Below, piece by piece: positions 17,376 to 26,029 of a stretch of 64,000 nt of DNA (positions are counted from its first letter, which is position 1; each line of letters begins with the position of its first letter). The stretch covers positions 352,348 through 416,347 of the forward strand of contig NZ_JAAAKV010000006.1 of NCBI RefSeq assembly GCF_009905725.1, given 5' to 3'. The notes under the pieces were generated by a model that had not been told where the DNA came from, did no database searches, and was given only the letters and a program-made list of their open reading frames with translations. The DNA comes from Emticicia sp. CRIBPO (lineage in GTDB: Bacteria > Bacteroidota > Bacteroidia > Cytophagales > Spirosomataceae). Both the position numbers and the translations under genes were made by a program.

Positions 17376-17766
17376 ATTTACTCAAGCTATCCAGTCCGTA
17401 AGGCAGTTTCTCCCATCCTTTTTCAGGAACATAGGATAAAGTATCCGGAACTTTTACGTCCCATATTATTCTGCTATTTTTTGGGTCGCTACATAAAATT
17501 TTTAAGAAAAACCGCTTCCCTTTCAATTTATAATGGTCTTTCTCGCTGTATAAATCACTATTTAAAGAACCCGATGAAAAGAAAACTACGCTATCATATG
17601 AGAAGCTATAATGCATTGCAAATTGGTTCTTATAACCGCCCGAAATCCTTTCCTGTTTTGCAATAATAATCCTATGACACTTTTTCATCCGGTATTCATT
17701 GAAAGCATTATATCCAAATAAACACGCAAAAAAAATAACAAAAAGTATTACCCGGCCTCTTTTCAT
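17374..17766 (-). CDS. Small membrane-anchored hypothetical protein
   Basis: 130 residues from the ATG at 17766 (one at 17787 would add seven). One N-terminal hydrophobic helix (RVILFVIFFACLFGYNAF) acts as signal anchor. The soluble remainder has beta-rich sequence (MHYSFSYDSVVFFSSG, then KGKRFFLKILCSDPKNS) of a kind common in small Bacteroidota proteins, with no family name I can give. CAAACTTA at 17822-17829 is a -7 element on the minus strand (TAAGTTTG). Confidence 0.5.
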   Translation of the reverse strand: MKRGRVILFVIFFACLFGYNAFNEYRMKKCHRIIIAKQERISGGYKNQFAMHYSFSYDSVVFFSSGSLNSDLYSEKDHYKLKGKRFFLKILCSDPKNSRIIWDVKVPDTLSYVPEKGWEKLPYGLDSLSK

Positions 17767-17829
17767 AGCAACAATAATTTCAATCATCAGTCGGAATATT
17801 TTCCGGACAAGTCTGTTTTCACAAACTTA

Positions 17830-18585
17830 CTGCTTCTTTCAGTTATTTAATAATGTCTTCTTTTATCTGTGTATGACAATATAAGACTATCTTCAAGCAC
17901 CTCCAGGCCTTTTCTAAGTTAACAAAACTTACTCCTTAACCACTCGAGGCATCAGTTCATTGCCTGAAACATATTTTATCATCGCCCAAAGCTATTCCTT
18001 TCCAGTTGCAAGACTATAGATAATGGTTAAAAGCCACTAATTCCGAGCTAATAGCTCGGACAGATACACTCCGAACCTATTCGCCCGAGCTTTTTGCTCC
18101 AACTTATACTCTCAGAACCTATCGGCCCGAGCTTTTTGCTCCAACTTATGCTCTCTCAACCTATTCGGCCGAGCTTTTTGCTCCAACTTATACTCTCAGA
18201 ACCTATCGGCCCGAGCTTTTAGCTCCAATTTATACTCTCAGAACTTATCAGCTCGAGCTTTTAGCTCCAATTTATACTCTCAGAACCTATCGGCCCGAGC
18301 TTTTAGCTCCAACTTATGCTCTCTCAACCTATTCGGCCGAGCTTTTTGCTCCAACTTATACTCTCAGAACCTATCGGCCCGAGCTTTTAGCTCCAATTTA
18401 TACTCTCAGAACCTATCGGCCCGAGCTTTTAACCTGTAAATAATAAGAAAAAGAGTATCAGCGGAGTGTTTCTAAATATCACGACCGCCATGGTGTGATT
18501 AAGCAGCGGTGAAAAGATGCTCCGGAACTCTTAAAAGAGGAGTGGTATACTTTCGATGTGAATAAATGATTGTTAACAGGGTAAA
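17830..18585. other. Long intergenic region with the tandem repeat array
   Basis: No start-bearing gene was found here. It holds the ten 42-bp tandem repeats (18044 to about 18433) and, on each side, AT-rich DNA with no clear signals. Confidence 0.6.
18044..18433. repeat. 42-bp tandem repeat array, ten units
   Basis: Each unit begins CGAGCTTTT(T/A)GCTCC. Unit starts are exactly 42 bp apart: 18044, 18086, 18128, 18170, 18212, 18254, 18296, 18338, 18380 and 18422. The last is truncated. Each unit has a short hairpin (GAGCT-TTT-AGCTC in its best form). The first instead has a perfect palindrome CCGAGCTAATAGCTCGG at 18043-18059. Units 3-5 and 7-9 follow the same order of variants, which suggests duplication of a 168-bp block. 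There is no unique spacer, so it is not CRISPR. Two plus-strand frames stay open through the array but have no start codon. Confidence 0.92.
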
Positions 18586-19278
18586 CTATCTCAACCCAAA
18601 ATACCGCTCCGAAGTTTGCACTTTAAGCGTATCCGGAATGGCCTGGTATTTACTACTATCCTTGAGGTTTTGCATGAGTGTAAACCGGATCGACTCGTAC
18701 AAAAGTATCACATCGTCATCATTAATCGATTTTGAGCGGCGGAAAGTCCTTCCATTCAGCTTTATATTGAAGGTAACCGAGTTGTCTGTTTCACTCACCC
18801 GGTGATGGCTTCCCCGCTTCTGAGCAAAATTATTGATCGCCTTCTTTAGTAAATCTATATATTCCTGATCAGGTGTTACCAGGTAACAAACTGAAGTGCT
18901 GTCAGAACGATATTCCCTCACCAGCAACTCATCACCATTAAATCTCAGGTCATAATTAAAGTTGTTATCAATGCTGTATCTGCCGGATTCATGATTGGAT
19001 GCTTCGAGAAGCAAGGGCCCGTTTACCTGTGCACTCAGATCGTTCAGCTTTTTAAATAGTATGTCTTTATTGACCAGTATTTTGTTTTTCCCGATGACCG
19101 TAATGTCAGAAGAATCTCTCAGGTTGGTAAAAAAGAACCCGCCGTCCATCGCAAAGATGTATTTACTGAATAGTTTGCTTCCTTTTTTTTCATAGACAGC
19201 AATGCCGTCATCTGCGGTGCAGGCCATCCCACCTAAAACCAACAAGAAGTAAATCAGGCATCTCATCCTCAGGTTCAT
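18586..19278 (-). CDS. Hypothetical lipoprotein
   Basis: 230 residues with a lipoprotein signal (RCLIYFLLVLGGMAC). The mature protein has no motif I recognise. It is beta-rich in the middle (YSIDNNFNYDLRFNGDELLV) and ends in a helical RFTLMQNLKDSSKYQAIPDT segment. It lies between the repeat array and the amylase gene and is transcribed in the same direction as the amylase. Confidence 0.65.
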   Translation of the reverse strand: MNLRMRCLIYFLLVLGGMACTADDGIAVYEKKGSKLFSKYIFAMDGGFFFTNLRDSSDITVIGKNKILVNKDILFKKLNDLSAQVNGPLLLEASNHESGRYSIDNNFNYDLRFNGDELLVREYRSDSTSVCYLVTPDQEYIDLLKKAINNFAQKRGSHHRVSETDNSVTFNIKLNGRTFRRSKSINDDDVILLYESIRFTLMQNLKDSSKYQAIPDTLKVQTSERYFGLR

Positions 19279-19313
19279 AAAATATTTATATTCATTTAAT
19301 TATTGACCCTGCT

Positions 19314-19336
19314 GTTCGAAGGTTCCACCTTCGAAC
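19314..19336. repeat. Perfect palindromic hairpin downstream of the amylase gene
   Basis: GTTCGAAGGT and ACCTTCGAAC (10-bp arms, 3-nt loop). There is no T tract on the minus side, so it is a poor intrinsic terminator. The adjoining GCGTCACGCAGTCTCCGACC has the look of REP-like intergenic elements in this phylum. Confidence 0.55.
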
Positions 19337-19360
19337 AAGCGTCACGCAGTCTCCGACCGC

Positions 19361-20854
19361 CTACCCCAACCTGAAAACCACCATCCCAAAACCCGGTATC
19401 TCCATCACACTACCTTCAATGTTTTTAAAGCCTGATGTACTGAAGACAGTCTCTGTGACCGGGTCTTTTATTTCCACCAGGGCTGTATTGCTCTGCAGGT
19501 TCTGGACGACGAGCAGGCTACCCGTTTCATGCGGACGGATGAAGGTCACAAAGCCTTCCCAGGCCGTTTGTGCCGCCTGAAGGTTCGGCGGGGAAACCTG
19601 CCACAGGGCCGGATGGTACTTTCTTAAGCTGATCAGTTTTTTGTAATGGTTGTAAACAGACTCCGGGTCCTGCTGCTGCAGTCTGAGCGGTGTCACCCGT
19701 GAATCGGTGTTGAAATTGGGTTTCTTCCAGTTAGTCCGGTCTTTGTCATTGGCCCTTGTGTTCCAAAGAAAAGCCTCCCGGATATTTTCATCGGGCTTTT
19801 TGCCGAGCATCCCCAGCTCTTCTCCGTAATAAATATAGGGATTGCCAGGCAGGGTCAGCAACAGGTTGGCAGCCAGTTTCATCTTATTTTTATCGTTGCC
19901 TACCGCACTTCCCAGTCTTTCCTGGTCGTGGTTGGTCAGCATCGTGGCATCAATAAATGCCGGGTTCTCCCTTCCGAAAATGTCGTAATTGTTTAAAAGC
20001 ATATTCACCAGGTTCTCACTTTCGGTTTGGGTCGAAGCGATCTTCTGCAAAGCCAGGCTCAGGTCAAAGTGGAAGTTGGCTTTGAGGCCCCTGAAAAACG
20101 GGGCGACTTTCTCAGCCGAAGTCCAGACCTCACCCACCAGGTAAAAGCCGGGTTTCACCGCTTCCATCCTTTCTCTGAACTCCACCCAGAAGTCGTGTGA
20201 TTTTTCCACTTCCCAGCTAGGGTAAATGTGCTTGGCGGCATCCATCCGGAAGCCGTCGGCCCCGAATTCAAGCCAGTATTTGCCGACCGCATAAATCTGC
20301 TCCCTTACTTCACGGTTGTCCATGTTCAGATCGGGCATACCATTCCAGAACATCCCGTAATACTTCTCTTTATCACCGCGGTTGGCCCAGTGCCAGGGTT
20401 GTGTTTCCCAGGAGTCGGCCGTTTTTTCCCTGACGGCTACGCCCATGGAATCGATCTCAGCCGGCGTCATCCACAGGTAATAATTCCGATACGGATTATC
20501 CTTCCCTTTTTTGGCTTCCAGGAACCAGGGATGCTGGCTGCTGGTATGGTTGATCACAAAATCAATGATGACTTTGAGTCCCCTTTTGTGGGCCTCATCC
20601 AGCAATCTCCGGAAATCATCCTTATTCCCGTATTCCGGGTCGATCTCCATGTAATTCGTCACGTCGTATTTGTGATAAGAAGGCGACTGAAAGAACGGTG
20701 TAAGCCAGATGCCTTCTATGCCAAGGTCCTGCAGGTAATCCAGTTTGGAAGTGATGCCGTTCAGATCGCCTTTGCCGTCCCGGTTGGAATCACAAAAGGA
20801 GCGGACAAATATTTCATAGAAAATACGCGGCGGATGCGGGGCCAGTGAATTCAA
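19361..20854 (-). CDS. GH13 alpha-glucosidase/alpha-amylase family protein
   Basis: 497 residues with the four GH13 regions: I, VIIDFVINHTS near residue 97; II, GADGFRMDAAKHIYP near 198 with the nucleophile Asp; III, FYLVGEVWTS near 240 with the acid Glu; IV, TNHDQERLG near 305. The short GI-TSKLDYLQDLGIEGIWLTPFF start and the overall length fit cytosolic oligo-alpha-glucosidase-like members. No signal peptide is visible. The start is TTG at 20854: upstream codons reach a TAA with no ATG, and a promoter ends only about 45 bp away. Expected role: hydrolysis of alpha-linked gluco-oligosaccharides. No sus-type starch cluster lies beside it. Confidence 0.88.
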   Translation of the reverse strand: MNSLAPHPPRIFYEIFVRSFCDSNRDGKGDLNGITSKLDYLQDLGIEGIWLTPFFQSPSYHKYDVTNYMEIDPEYGNKDDFRRLLDEAHKRGLKVIIDFVINHTSSQHPWFLEAKKGKDNPYRNYYLWMTPAEIDSMGVAVREKTADSWETQPWHWANRGDKEKYYGMFWNGMPDLNMDNREVREQIYAVGKYWLEFGADGFRMDAAKHIYPSWEVEKSHDFWVEFRERMEAVKPGFYLVGEVWTSAEKVAPFFRGLKANFHFDLSLALQKIASTQTESENLVNMLLNNYDIFGRENPAFIDATMLTNHDQERLGSAVGNDKNKMKLAANLLLTLPGNPYIYYGEELGMLGKKPDENIREAFLWNTRANDKDRTNWKKPNFNTDSRVTPLRLQQQDPESVYNHYKKLISLRKYHPALWQVSPPNLQAAQTAWEGFVTFIRPHETGSLLVVQNLQSNTALVEIKDPVTETVFSTSGFKNIEGSVMEIPGFGMVVFRLG

Positions 20855-20898
20855 GGAATGATAGTTAAAATGATGAAAATCTTACCACAGGTGAAGAT

Positions 20899-20930
20899 CA
20901 AAAATAGGTCTTTATTTTGGGTTTATCAAA
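20899..20930 (-). promoter_or_regulatory. Bacteroidota-type promoter of the GH13 gene
   Basis: On the minus strand TTTG (20930-20927), a 20-nt spacer and TATTTTTG (20906-20899), an exact TAnnTTTG. The expected transcript start near 20892 leaves a leader of under 40 nt to the TTG start codon. Confidence 0.7.
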
Positions 20931-21061
20931 CAATTTGCCTGCACAGGCAGACGATATCCCACCGTCCCAATTTTATTTTATATTCCCCGCAGATTTCAAT
21001 ACTTTCTGTCATAAAAATTAAAAATTTAGAATCAAACCCTGTTTAATTCAATTTAAACCAC

Positions 21062-21069
21062 TATTTTTG
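21062..21069 (+). promoter_or_regulatory. -7 element before the 21133 cluster
   Basis: TATTTTTG matches TAnnTTTG. The -33 element is poor (TTT at 21042-21044, 17-nt spacer). It would start transcription near 21076 and supports the downstream ATG at 21133 as the start. Confidence 0.45.
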
Positions 21070-21132
21070 TTTATAGCACTATCCCGGAAACCCCGGGTTA
21101 ATGTTCGTCATTATTCAACCTCAAATCTTAAA

Positions 21133-22020
21133 ATGGAACTTTCAATTCACAATTGGATGCGTGCCGAGCCTATAGAGCAAACTATCAGGAGAATCGCAGA
21201 ACTAGGATACCACAAAATCGAAATTCAGGGAAGTCCGGAATTATACGACACCAAAAAAATCGGAAAATTACTTAAAGGTCATGGACTGGGCTGCTGGGGT
21301 TCTGTTACCCTTATGCTCGAAGACCGTAACCTCCTGGCCAAAGACAAAGCTCAGAGGGCAAAATCCGTACAATATGTCAAAGATGTAGTGAGGATGGTAA
21401 AGGAACTGGACGGTACCATGGTGTCCGTTGTTCCCGGAACAGTGGGTAAAATCATCCCTGACGGCCGCCCTGAGGAAGAATGGGAATGGGCAGTGGCAGG
21501 CATGAAAGAGATTTATGAATATGCTGAAAGTGTAGGAATATTATTGGGCATCGAACCTATCAACCGCTTTGAAACCTACTTTATCAACCGCGGCGACCAG
21601 GCACTTGCCCTGGCGAAGGAAGTAGGTCCCAAATGCGGCGTTTGTCTGGATACATTCCACATGAACATCGAAGAAGACAACACCTACGACGCCATCAGAA
21701 GGGCCAAAGGCAGACTGGTGGGTTTCCACGTAGCCGACAGCAACCGCATGGCCCCGGGCATGGGAACCATCAACTGGCCGAAAATCATTGAAACCCTTCG
21801 TGAAATTGAATACGACGAAGTACTTTCTGTAGAATTCTGTTCACCGCTCGACAGAACCCCGGCCAATCCTTACCCCAACTCGATCGACCTGGACCCGACC
21901 GGTCTTGAACCTGAGCAAAAGAAATTCCTGGAAGACCACGGCAGCTCGTCTGTAACAGAAGAGTTTTATACCATGCTCACCAAAAGGTCTATCGAAGAAC
22001 TGAGACCGCTGATCCAATAA
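21133..22020 (+). CDS. Sugar phosphate isomerase/epimerase (xylose isomerase-like TIM barrel)
   Basis: 295 residues from ATG 21133; an ATG at 21067 would add 22 residues with no domain and would overlap the promoter. AP endonuclease 2/xylose isomerase-like barrel: GYHKIEIQGSPELY, GILLGIEPINRFETYFIN with a metal Glu, KCGVCLDTFHMNIEE with Asp and His, LVGFHVADSNRM with His, and EVLSVEFCSPLD with Glu give the expected metal-binding set. This group includes D-tagatose/D-psicose 3-epimerases and hydroxypyruvate isomerase-like enzymes. It is the first gene of the 12-kb run, so it likely epimerises or isomerises a sugar of that pathway. Confidence 0.85.
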   Translation: MELSIHNWMRAEPIEQTIRRIAELGYHKIEIQGSPELYDTKKIGKLLKGHGLGCWGSVTLMLEDRNLLAKDKAQRAKSVQYVKDVVRMVKELDGTMVSVVPGTVGKIIPDGRPEEEWEWAVAGMKEIYEYAESVGILLGIEPINRFETYFINRGDQALALAKEVGPKCGVCLDTFHMNIEEDNTYDAIRRAKGRLVGFHVADSNRMAPGMGTINWPKIIETLREIEYDEVLSVEFCSPLDRTPANPYPNSIDLDPTGLEPEQKKFLEDHGSSSVTEEFYTMLTKRSIEELRPLIQ

Positions 22021-22033
22021 TCTTACCATGACT

Positions 22034-22058
22034 GGAATCCCTGCGGGGGTTCCTTTCT
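22034..22058 (+). terminator. Probable intrinsic terminator/attenuator
   Basis: Stem GGAATCCC / GGGGTTCC with a 4-nt loop, then TTTCTT. It lies between the TIM-barrel gene and the GTG at 22080, so it would lower expression of the downstream genes unless they have their own promoter. Confidence 0.6.
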
Positions 22059-22079
22059 TCAAAATAATACCTCTAAACC

Positions 22080-24554
22080 GTGAATCTCCTGCATCAGGAA
22101 TACCAGAGTTTCAAAAACGGCAGCCATTTTCTTCAAAAAAAATGGCTGTTGTTCCTGGTATTTTTGCTGGTATCCAAACCTCTTCTGGCTGCTGGTGAAC
22201 CGGAAGCAGCGGAAGGTTTCTGGCTGCTGAACTTTTACGGCAGGCTTCATCCTTTGCTGGTGCATTTTCCGGTGAGTTTACTGATCATTGCTTTTGCCCT
22301 GGAAGTGATCGACTGGAGAAAGAAAACCAAAACTTATGCCAACGGCGTAAAAGCCCTGGTTTATACCGGTGCCGCCACTACAGCTCTGTCCGTTCTGGCA
22401 GGGTTACAACTCGTCACAGAAGGTGAATACTCCGGAGGGCTGGCAGAATTTCATAAATGGTCAGGCATCGCTTGTCTGGCTATCACTTTACTTACGGCCT
22501 GGGCTTTGTGGGTGCAAAAAACCAAATGGTTCAGAGGTTTACTGATCGCCACCGTTGTCAGTGTCATCATCGCCGGACATTACGGGGCCTCACTGACCCA
22601 TGGAGAAGATTTCCTGACGGAAGTACTTCCTTTTGGCCAGGAGAAACCTGCAGAAAAGCGGGGAGACATAGCCTTTGTGGCCAACAGCGACGGTCAACCG
22701 CTTAATGAACAACAGGTGCAGGAACTGACCCTGGAGGTCAGAACCATCTTTGCCCACAGCTGCAACAATTGTCATGGCGAAGCCAAAAGCAAAGGAGGCC
22801 TGAGGCTCGACAAAAAAGAATTTATCATGGCCGGCGGCGAAGACGGCAAAGTGATCATCCCCGGAAAACCCGGCGACAGCGAACTTTACAGAAGAATAAC
22901 CTTGCCGGAGGGTCACAAAGAACTGATGCCTACCAAAGGCAAGCATCTCAGCGACAAAGAAATAGCCATCATCGAATACTGGATCAAGCAAGGTGCCCCG
23001 TGGCCAACTGGTAATGAAAAGAGCATTTACCGGATCGCTGAAATGGCCCCGAGAATGCCCGTCATCCCGGCTGCTACCGCCCAGGCTACTGAACCGATCG
23101 ACCGTTTTGTGAATGCTTATTTCAATAAAAAGAAAATCTCATGGAAACCGGTTGTTGATGATCGTACTTACCTCAGAAGGGTTTACCTGGACGTCATCGG
23201 CCTGCTGCCGCCACCTGAAAAAGTGGAAGCCTTTACCCATGATATGCGGCCGGACAAACGACTGATCGTGGTCCGTGAGCTGCTGAACCGCAAACATGAT
23301 TACGCACAGCACTGGCTGAGTTTCTGGAATGATTTATTGAGAAATGACTACACAGGCACCGGGTACATCACCGGGGGGCGGTCCGACATTTCGAAATGGC
23401 TGTACACATCGCTGGTTAACAACAAGCCTTACAATACATTTATATCCGAACTGATCAGTCCCACGGAAGAATCCAGGGGGTTTATCAGGGGAATAGAATG
23501 GCGGGGAACGATCAACGCCAGCCAGAGAACTGAAATGCAGGCTGCCCAGAATGTTTCACAGATTGCTTTGGGGCTTAACCTGAAATGTGCTTCGTGTCAC
23601 GACAGCTTTATCAGCGACTGGAAACTGGACGATGCCTATGCTTTTGCCAATATTTTTGCGGAAAAGCCGCTGGAGATTAACCGCTGCGACAAGCCGACCG
23701 GCAAGATGGCCTCCACCCGGATGCTTTTCAAGGACCTGGGGGAAATTGACCCGAAAGCCAATACACAGAAAAGACTGGAAATGCTGGCCAGATACCTCAC
23801 CCAGCCTAAAGACGGCCGACTTTACCGGACGCTGGTTAACCGCGTCTGGGCACAGGTGATGGGCAGAGGGCTTGTAGAACCCGTCGACATGATGGACAAC
23901 ATGCCCTGGGACCAGGACCTGCTGGATTACCTGGCTTCAGATTTTGTAGCCAACGGCTCGGATATCAAAAGATTACTTGAAAAAATACTCACGTCCAATA
24001 CCTATCAATTGCCTTCGGTAGGAGCCAAAGATGTGGCCCTGCTCACCCGCCAGGATTTTGTATTTGAAGGCATGGTCAGAAGAAGATTGACGGCCGAGCA
24101 GTTTTCAGACGCCGTGAGTTCGGTGTTTCAACCTGTTTATTCTGATTCTGCGATCGTCGTGAAATCATTGCCGGAAGATATTAAAAAGAACATTCCTTTT
24201 GTCAGGGCCTCTATCGTGAAAAACGACCAGTTCCTGACGGCATTGGGCAGACCTAACCGGGAGACCGTTTCGACGGGAAGATCTTCCCAGGCCAGTCTTT
24301 TACAGGCCCTTGAGCTTAGCAATGGCAAGCTCTTTAACGAGACCCTCAAAAAGGGTTCAAAAGCATGGAAACAGAAATATGCTGAACCGGAACAAATCGT
24401 TAAATTGCTTTATCAGAAGGCTTTAAACAGAAATCCTTTGCCGAAGGAAATGGCGGTAGCTCAGAAAGTACTAGGGGCCAGTCCGACGGAAGAAAGCATA
24501 CAGGACCTGGTCTGGGCCATTACCTTGCATCCTGAATTTCAACTGATATTTTGA
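22080..24554 (+). CDS. Fused membrane/cytochrome c/DUF1549/DUF1553 protein
   Basis: 824 residues starting at GTG (no ATG fits before the first hydrophobic stretch). Residues about 20-185 hold several transmembrane helices with RLHPLLVHFPVSLLIIAF, as in the 2563 gene. A cytochrome c follows (CNNCHGEAKSKGGLRLD near 228, LMPTKGKHLSDKEIAIIEYW near 283). DUF1549 runs from about 340 (DRFVNAYFNKKK, YLRRVYLDVIGLLPPP) and contains CASCHDSFISDWKLDDAYAF near 502. DUF1553/PSD1 makes up the rest. It is probably an extracytoplasmic multi-domain redox protein delivering electrons through the membrane anchor. It is paired with DUF1501, 21 bp downstream. Confidence 0.85.
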   Translation: MNLLHQEYQSFKNGSHFLQKKWLLFLVFLLVSKPLLAAGEPEAAEGFWLLNFYGRLHPLLVHFPVSLLIIAFALEVIDWRKKTKTYANGVKALVYTGAATTALSVLAGLQLVTEGEYSGGLAEFHKWSGIACLAITLLTAWALWVQKTKWFRGLLIATVVSVIIAGHYGASLTHGEDFLTEVLPFGQEKPAEKRGDIAFVANSDGQPLNEQQVQELTLEVRTIFAHSCNNCHGEAKSKGGLRLDKKEFIMAGGEDGKVIIPGKPGDSELYRRITLPEGHKELMPTKGKHLSDKEIAIIEYWIKQGAPWPTGNEKSIYRIAEMAPRMPVIPAATAQATEPIDRFVNAYFNKKKISWKPVVDDRTYLRRVYLDVIGLLPPPEKVEAFTHDMRPDKRLIVVRELLNRKHDYAQHWLSFWNDLLRNDYTGTGYITGGRSDISKWLYTSLVNNKPYNTFISELISPTEESRGFIRGIEWRGTINASQRTEMQAAQNVSQIALGLNLKCASCHDSFISDWKLDDAYAFANIFAEKPLEINRCDKPTGKMASTRMLFKDLGEIDPKANTQKRLEMLARYLTQPKDGRLYRTLVNRVWAQVMGRGLVEPVDMMDNMPWDQDLLDYLASDFVANGSDIKRLLEKILTSNTYQLPSVGAKDVALLTRQDFVFEGMVRRRLTAEQFSDAVSSVFQPVYSDSAIVVKSLPEDIKKNIPFVRASIVKNDQFLTALGRPNRETVSTGRSSQASLLQALELSNGKLFNETLKKGSKAWKQKYAEPEQIVKLLYQKALNRNPLPKEMAVAQKVLGASPTEESIQDLVWAITLHPEFQLIF

Positions 24555-24575
24555 TCAAAAAATGAGGCGAGTCTT

Positions 24576-26003
24576 ATGAAATACACCTGGAACAGACGCG
24601 ATTTCTTAAAGAAGACCAGTGCCGCCACCCTGGCAGCGATGGCCGCCAATGCCCCCGTAGCCAGTATGCTGAGCGGTTGCTCAACCGGTATCGGAAGTTC
24701 AGCTTCAGCAGATACCGTCATCCTGCTGTGGATGGCCGGAGGCATGGCCCATACAGAGACTTTTGATCCGAAAAGATATACGGCTTATGAAAAAGGAATG
24801 GAGGGTAACAGGGTTCTGAGTACTTTCAAACCCGTGCCTACTGTACTTGACGGCATTAACTTTTCCGCGGGACTGGAATCCATCGGAAAAATCATGGACA
24901 AAGGTACGCTGATCCGCTCTTATGTGGCGGCCGACATGGGCCACATCCTGCATTCGAGGCATCAGTACCACTGGCACACCTGCTATGAGCCCCCCCAAAC
25001 CGTGGCCGCTCCTCATATAGGTTCCTGGATAGCGAAGCAACTGGGCCCAAAGAACCCGGTAATCCCTGCTTTTGTAGACATCGGGCAGCGTTTCACCGTG
25101 GGCGAAGCCGAAGAACTTAAGGCTTTTCATACTTCCGGATTCCTGGGCAATGCCTATGCCCCTTTCATGATCCCTGACCCGACCACCGGCCTCGACAGCG
25201 TCAGACCTCCTGTGGGCATGACGACCAAACGTTTTGAAGGACGCAATCAATTGTACAATGAACTGATCAAAAGCAGCCCTGTCGGAGAATTTGGTAGTGA
25301 TTACCAGAAAGAATCACTCAAACAATCGATGGAGCAGGCTTACATGCTGCTTAATTCGCCCGAAGCCAAGGCTTTTGACCTCTCAACCGAACCCAAAGAA
25401 AGTTACAATATTTATAACACCGGCCGGTTTGGTCTGGGCTGTTTACTGGCCCGCAGGCTGACCGAGCAAGGAGCAAGATTTATCAGCGTCACCACCGAAT
25501 ATGAGCCCTTTATGGGATGGGATACCCACGAAAACGGCCATACCCGCCTCGAAAAAATGAAGAAGCTGATCGACGGACCCGTAGCCCAGCTCATCAAAGA
25601 CCTTGACAAAAGTGGTCGTCTCGACAGGACCATGATCGTACTGGCCAGCGAATTCAGCCGGGATATGATGGTGGAGGGCCGTCCGGATGCCAAGGTACTG
25701 GAACAGGTTAACCAGCCCGATATCCTCAGCGACCTGAAGTTTTACGGTATGCATCGTCACTTTACAGACGGATGCTCCATGCTGATGTTTGGCGGGGGGG
25801 CTAAAAAAGGGTTTGTCTACGGTAAAACTGCCGACGAAAGGCCTTGTAAAACCATAGAAAAACCGATTAAGATAGACCAGATCCATCAGACCATTTACCA
25901 TGCCCTGGGGATTCCACCGGATACACAATATGAAGTGGAAAAGCGGCCGTTTTACACCACCCCTGACGGGAAAGGCAAAGCAGAAAAAGAATTATTAGTT
26001 TAA
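24576..26003 (+). CDS. DUF1501 family protein with Tat signal
   Basis: 475 residues. Residues 5-35 are a twin-arginine signal (NRRDFLKKTSAATLAAMAA), with a later Cys (MLSGCSTG) that could be lipidated. DUF1501 blocks: VILLWMAGGMAHTETFDPK near residue 48, MGHILHSRHQYHWH, RRLTEQGARFISVTTEYEP near 300, ASEFSRDMM near 350 and the C-terminal KIDQIHQTIYHALGIPPD. It follows the fused PSD1 protein by 21 bp and is probably its partner. The enzymatic role is not established. Confidence 0.9.
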   Translation: MKYTWNRRDFLKKTSAATLAAMAANAPVASMLSGCSTGIGSSASADTVILLWMAGGMAHTETFDPKRYTAYEKGMEGNRVLSTFKPVPTVLDGINFSAGLESIGKIMDKGTLIRSYVAADMGHILHSRHQYHWHTCYEPPQTVAAPHIGSWIAKQLGPKNPVIPAFVDIGQRFTVGEAEELKAFHTSGFLGNAYAPFMIPDPTTGLDSVRPPVGMTTKRFEGRNQLYNELIKSSPVGEFGSDYQKESLKQSMEQAYMLLNSPEAKAFDLSTEPKESYNIYNTGRFGLGCLLARRLTEQGARFISVTTEYEPFMGWDTHENGHTRLEKMKKLIDGPVAQLIKDLDKSGRLDRTMIVLASEFSRDMMVEGRPDAKVLEQVNQPDILSDLKFYGMHRHFTDGCSMLMFGGGAKKGFVYGKTADERPCKTIEKPIKIDQIHQTIYHALGIPPDTQYEVEKRPFYTTPDGKGKAEKELLV

Positions 26004-26029
26004 AATATACATCCAAGACAGAATATTTA

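Noticed and set aside
18044..18433. Tandem repeats taken as CRISPR
   Set aside because: The 42-bp units are contiguous with no unique spacers, and no cas genes are in the window.
18024..18440. Coding frames through the 42-bp repeats
   Set aside because: Two plus frames are open because the period is a multiple of three, but neither has a start codon, and minus-strand frames have stops.
20228..20848. 206-codon frame opposite the GH13 gene
   Set aside because: Shadow of the GH13 gene, which has all four catalytic regions.
22143..22250. Alternative start of the 824-residue protein at a later ATG
   Set aside because: The ATG near 22143 is in another frame; GTG at 22080 keeps the hydrophobic N-terminus.
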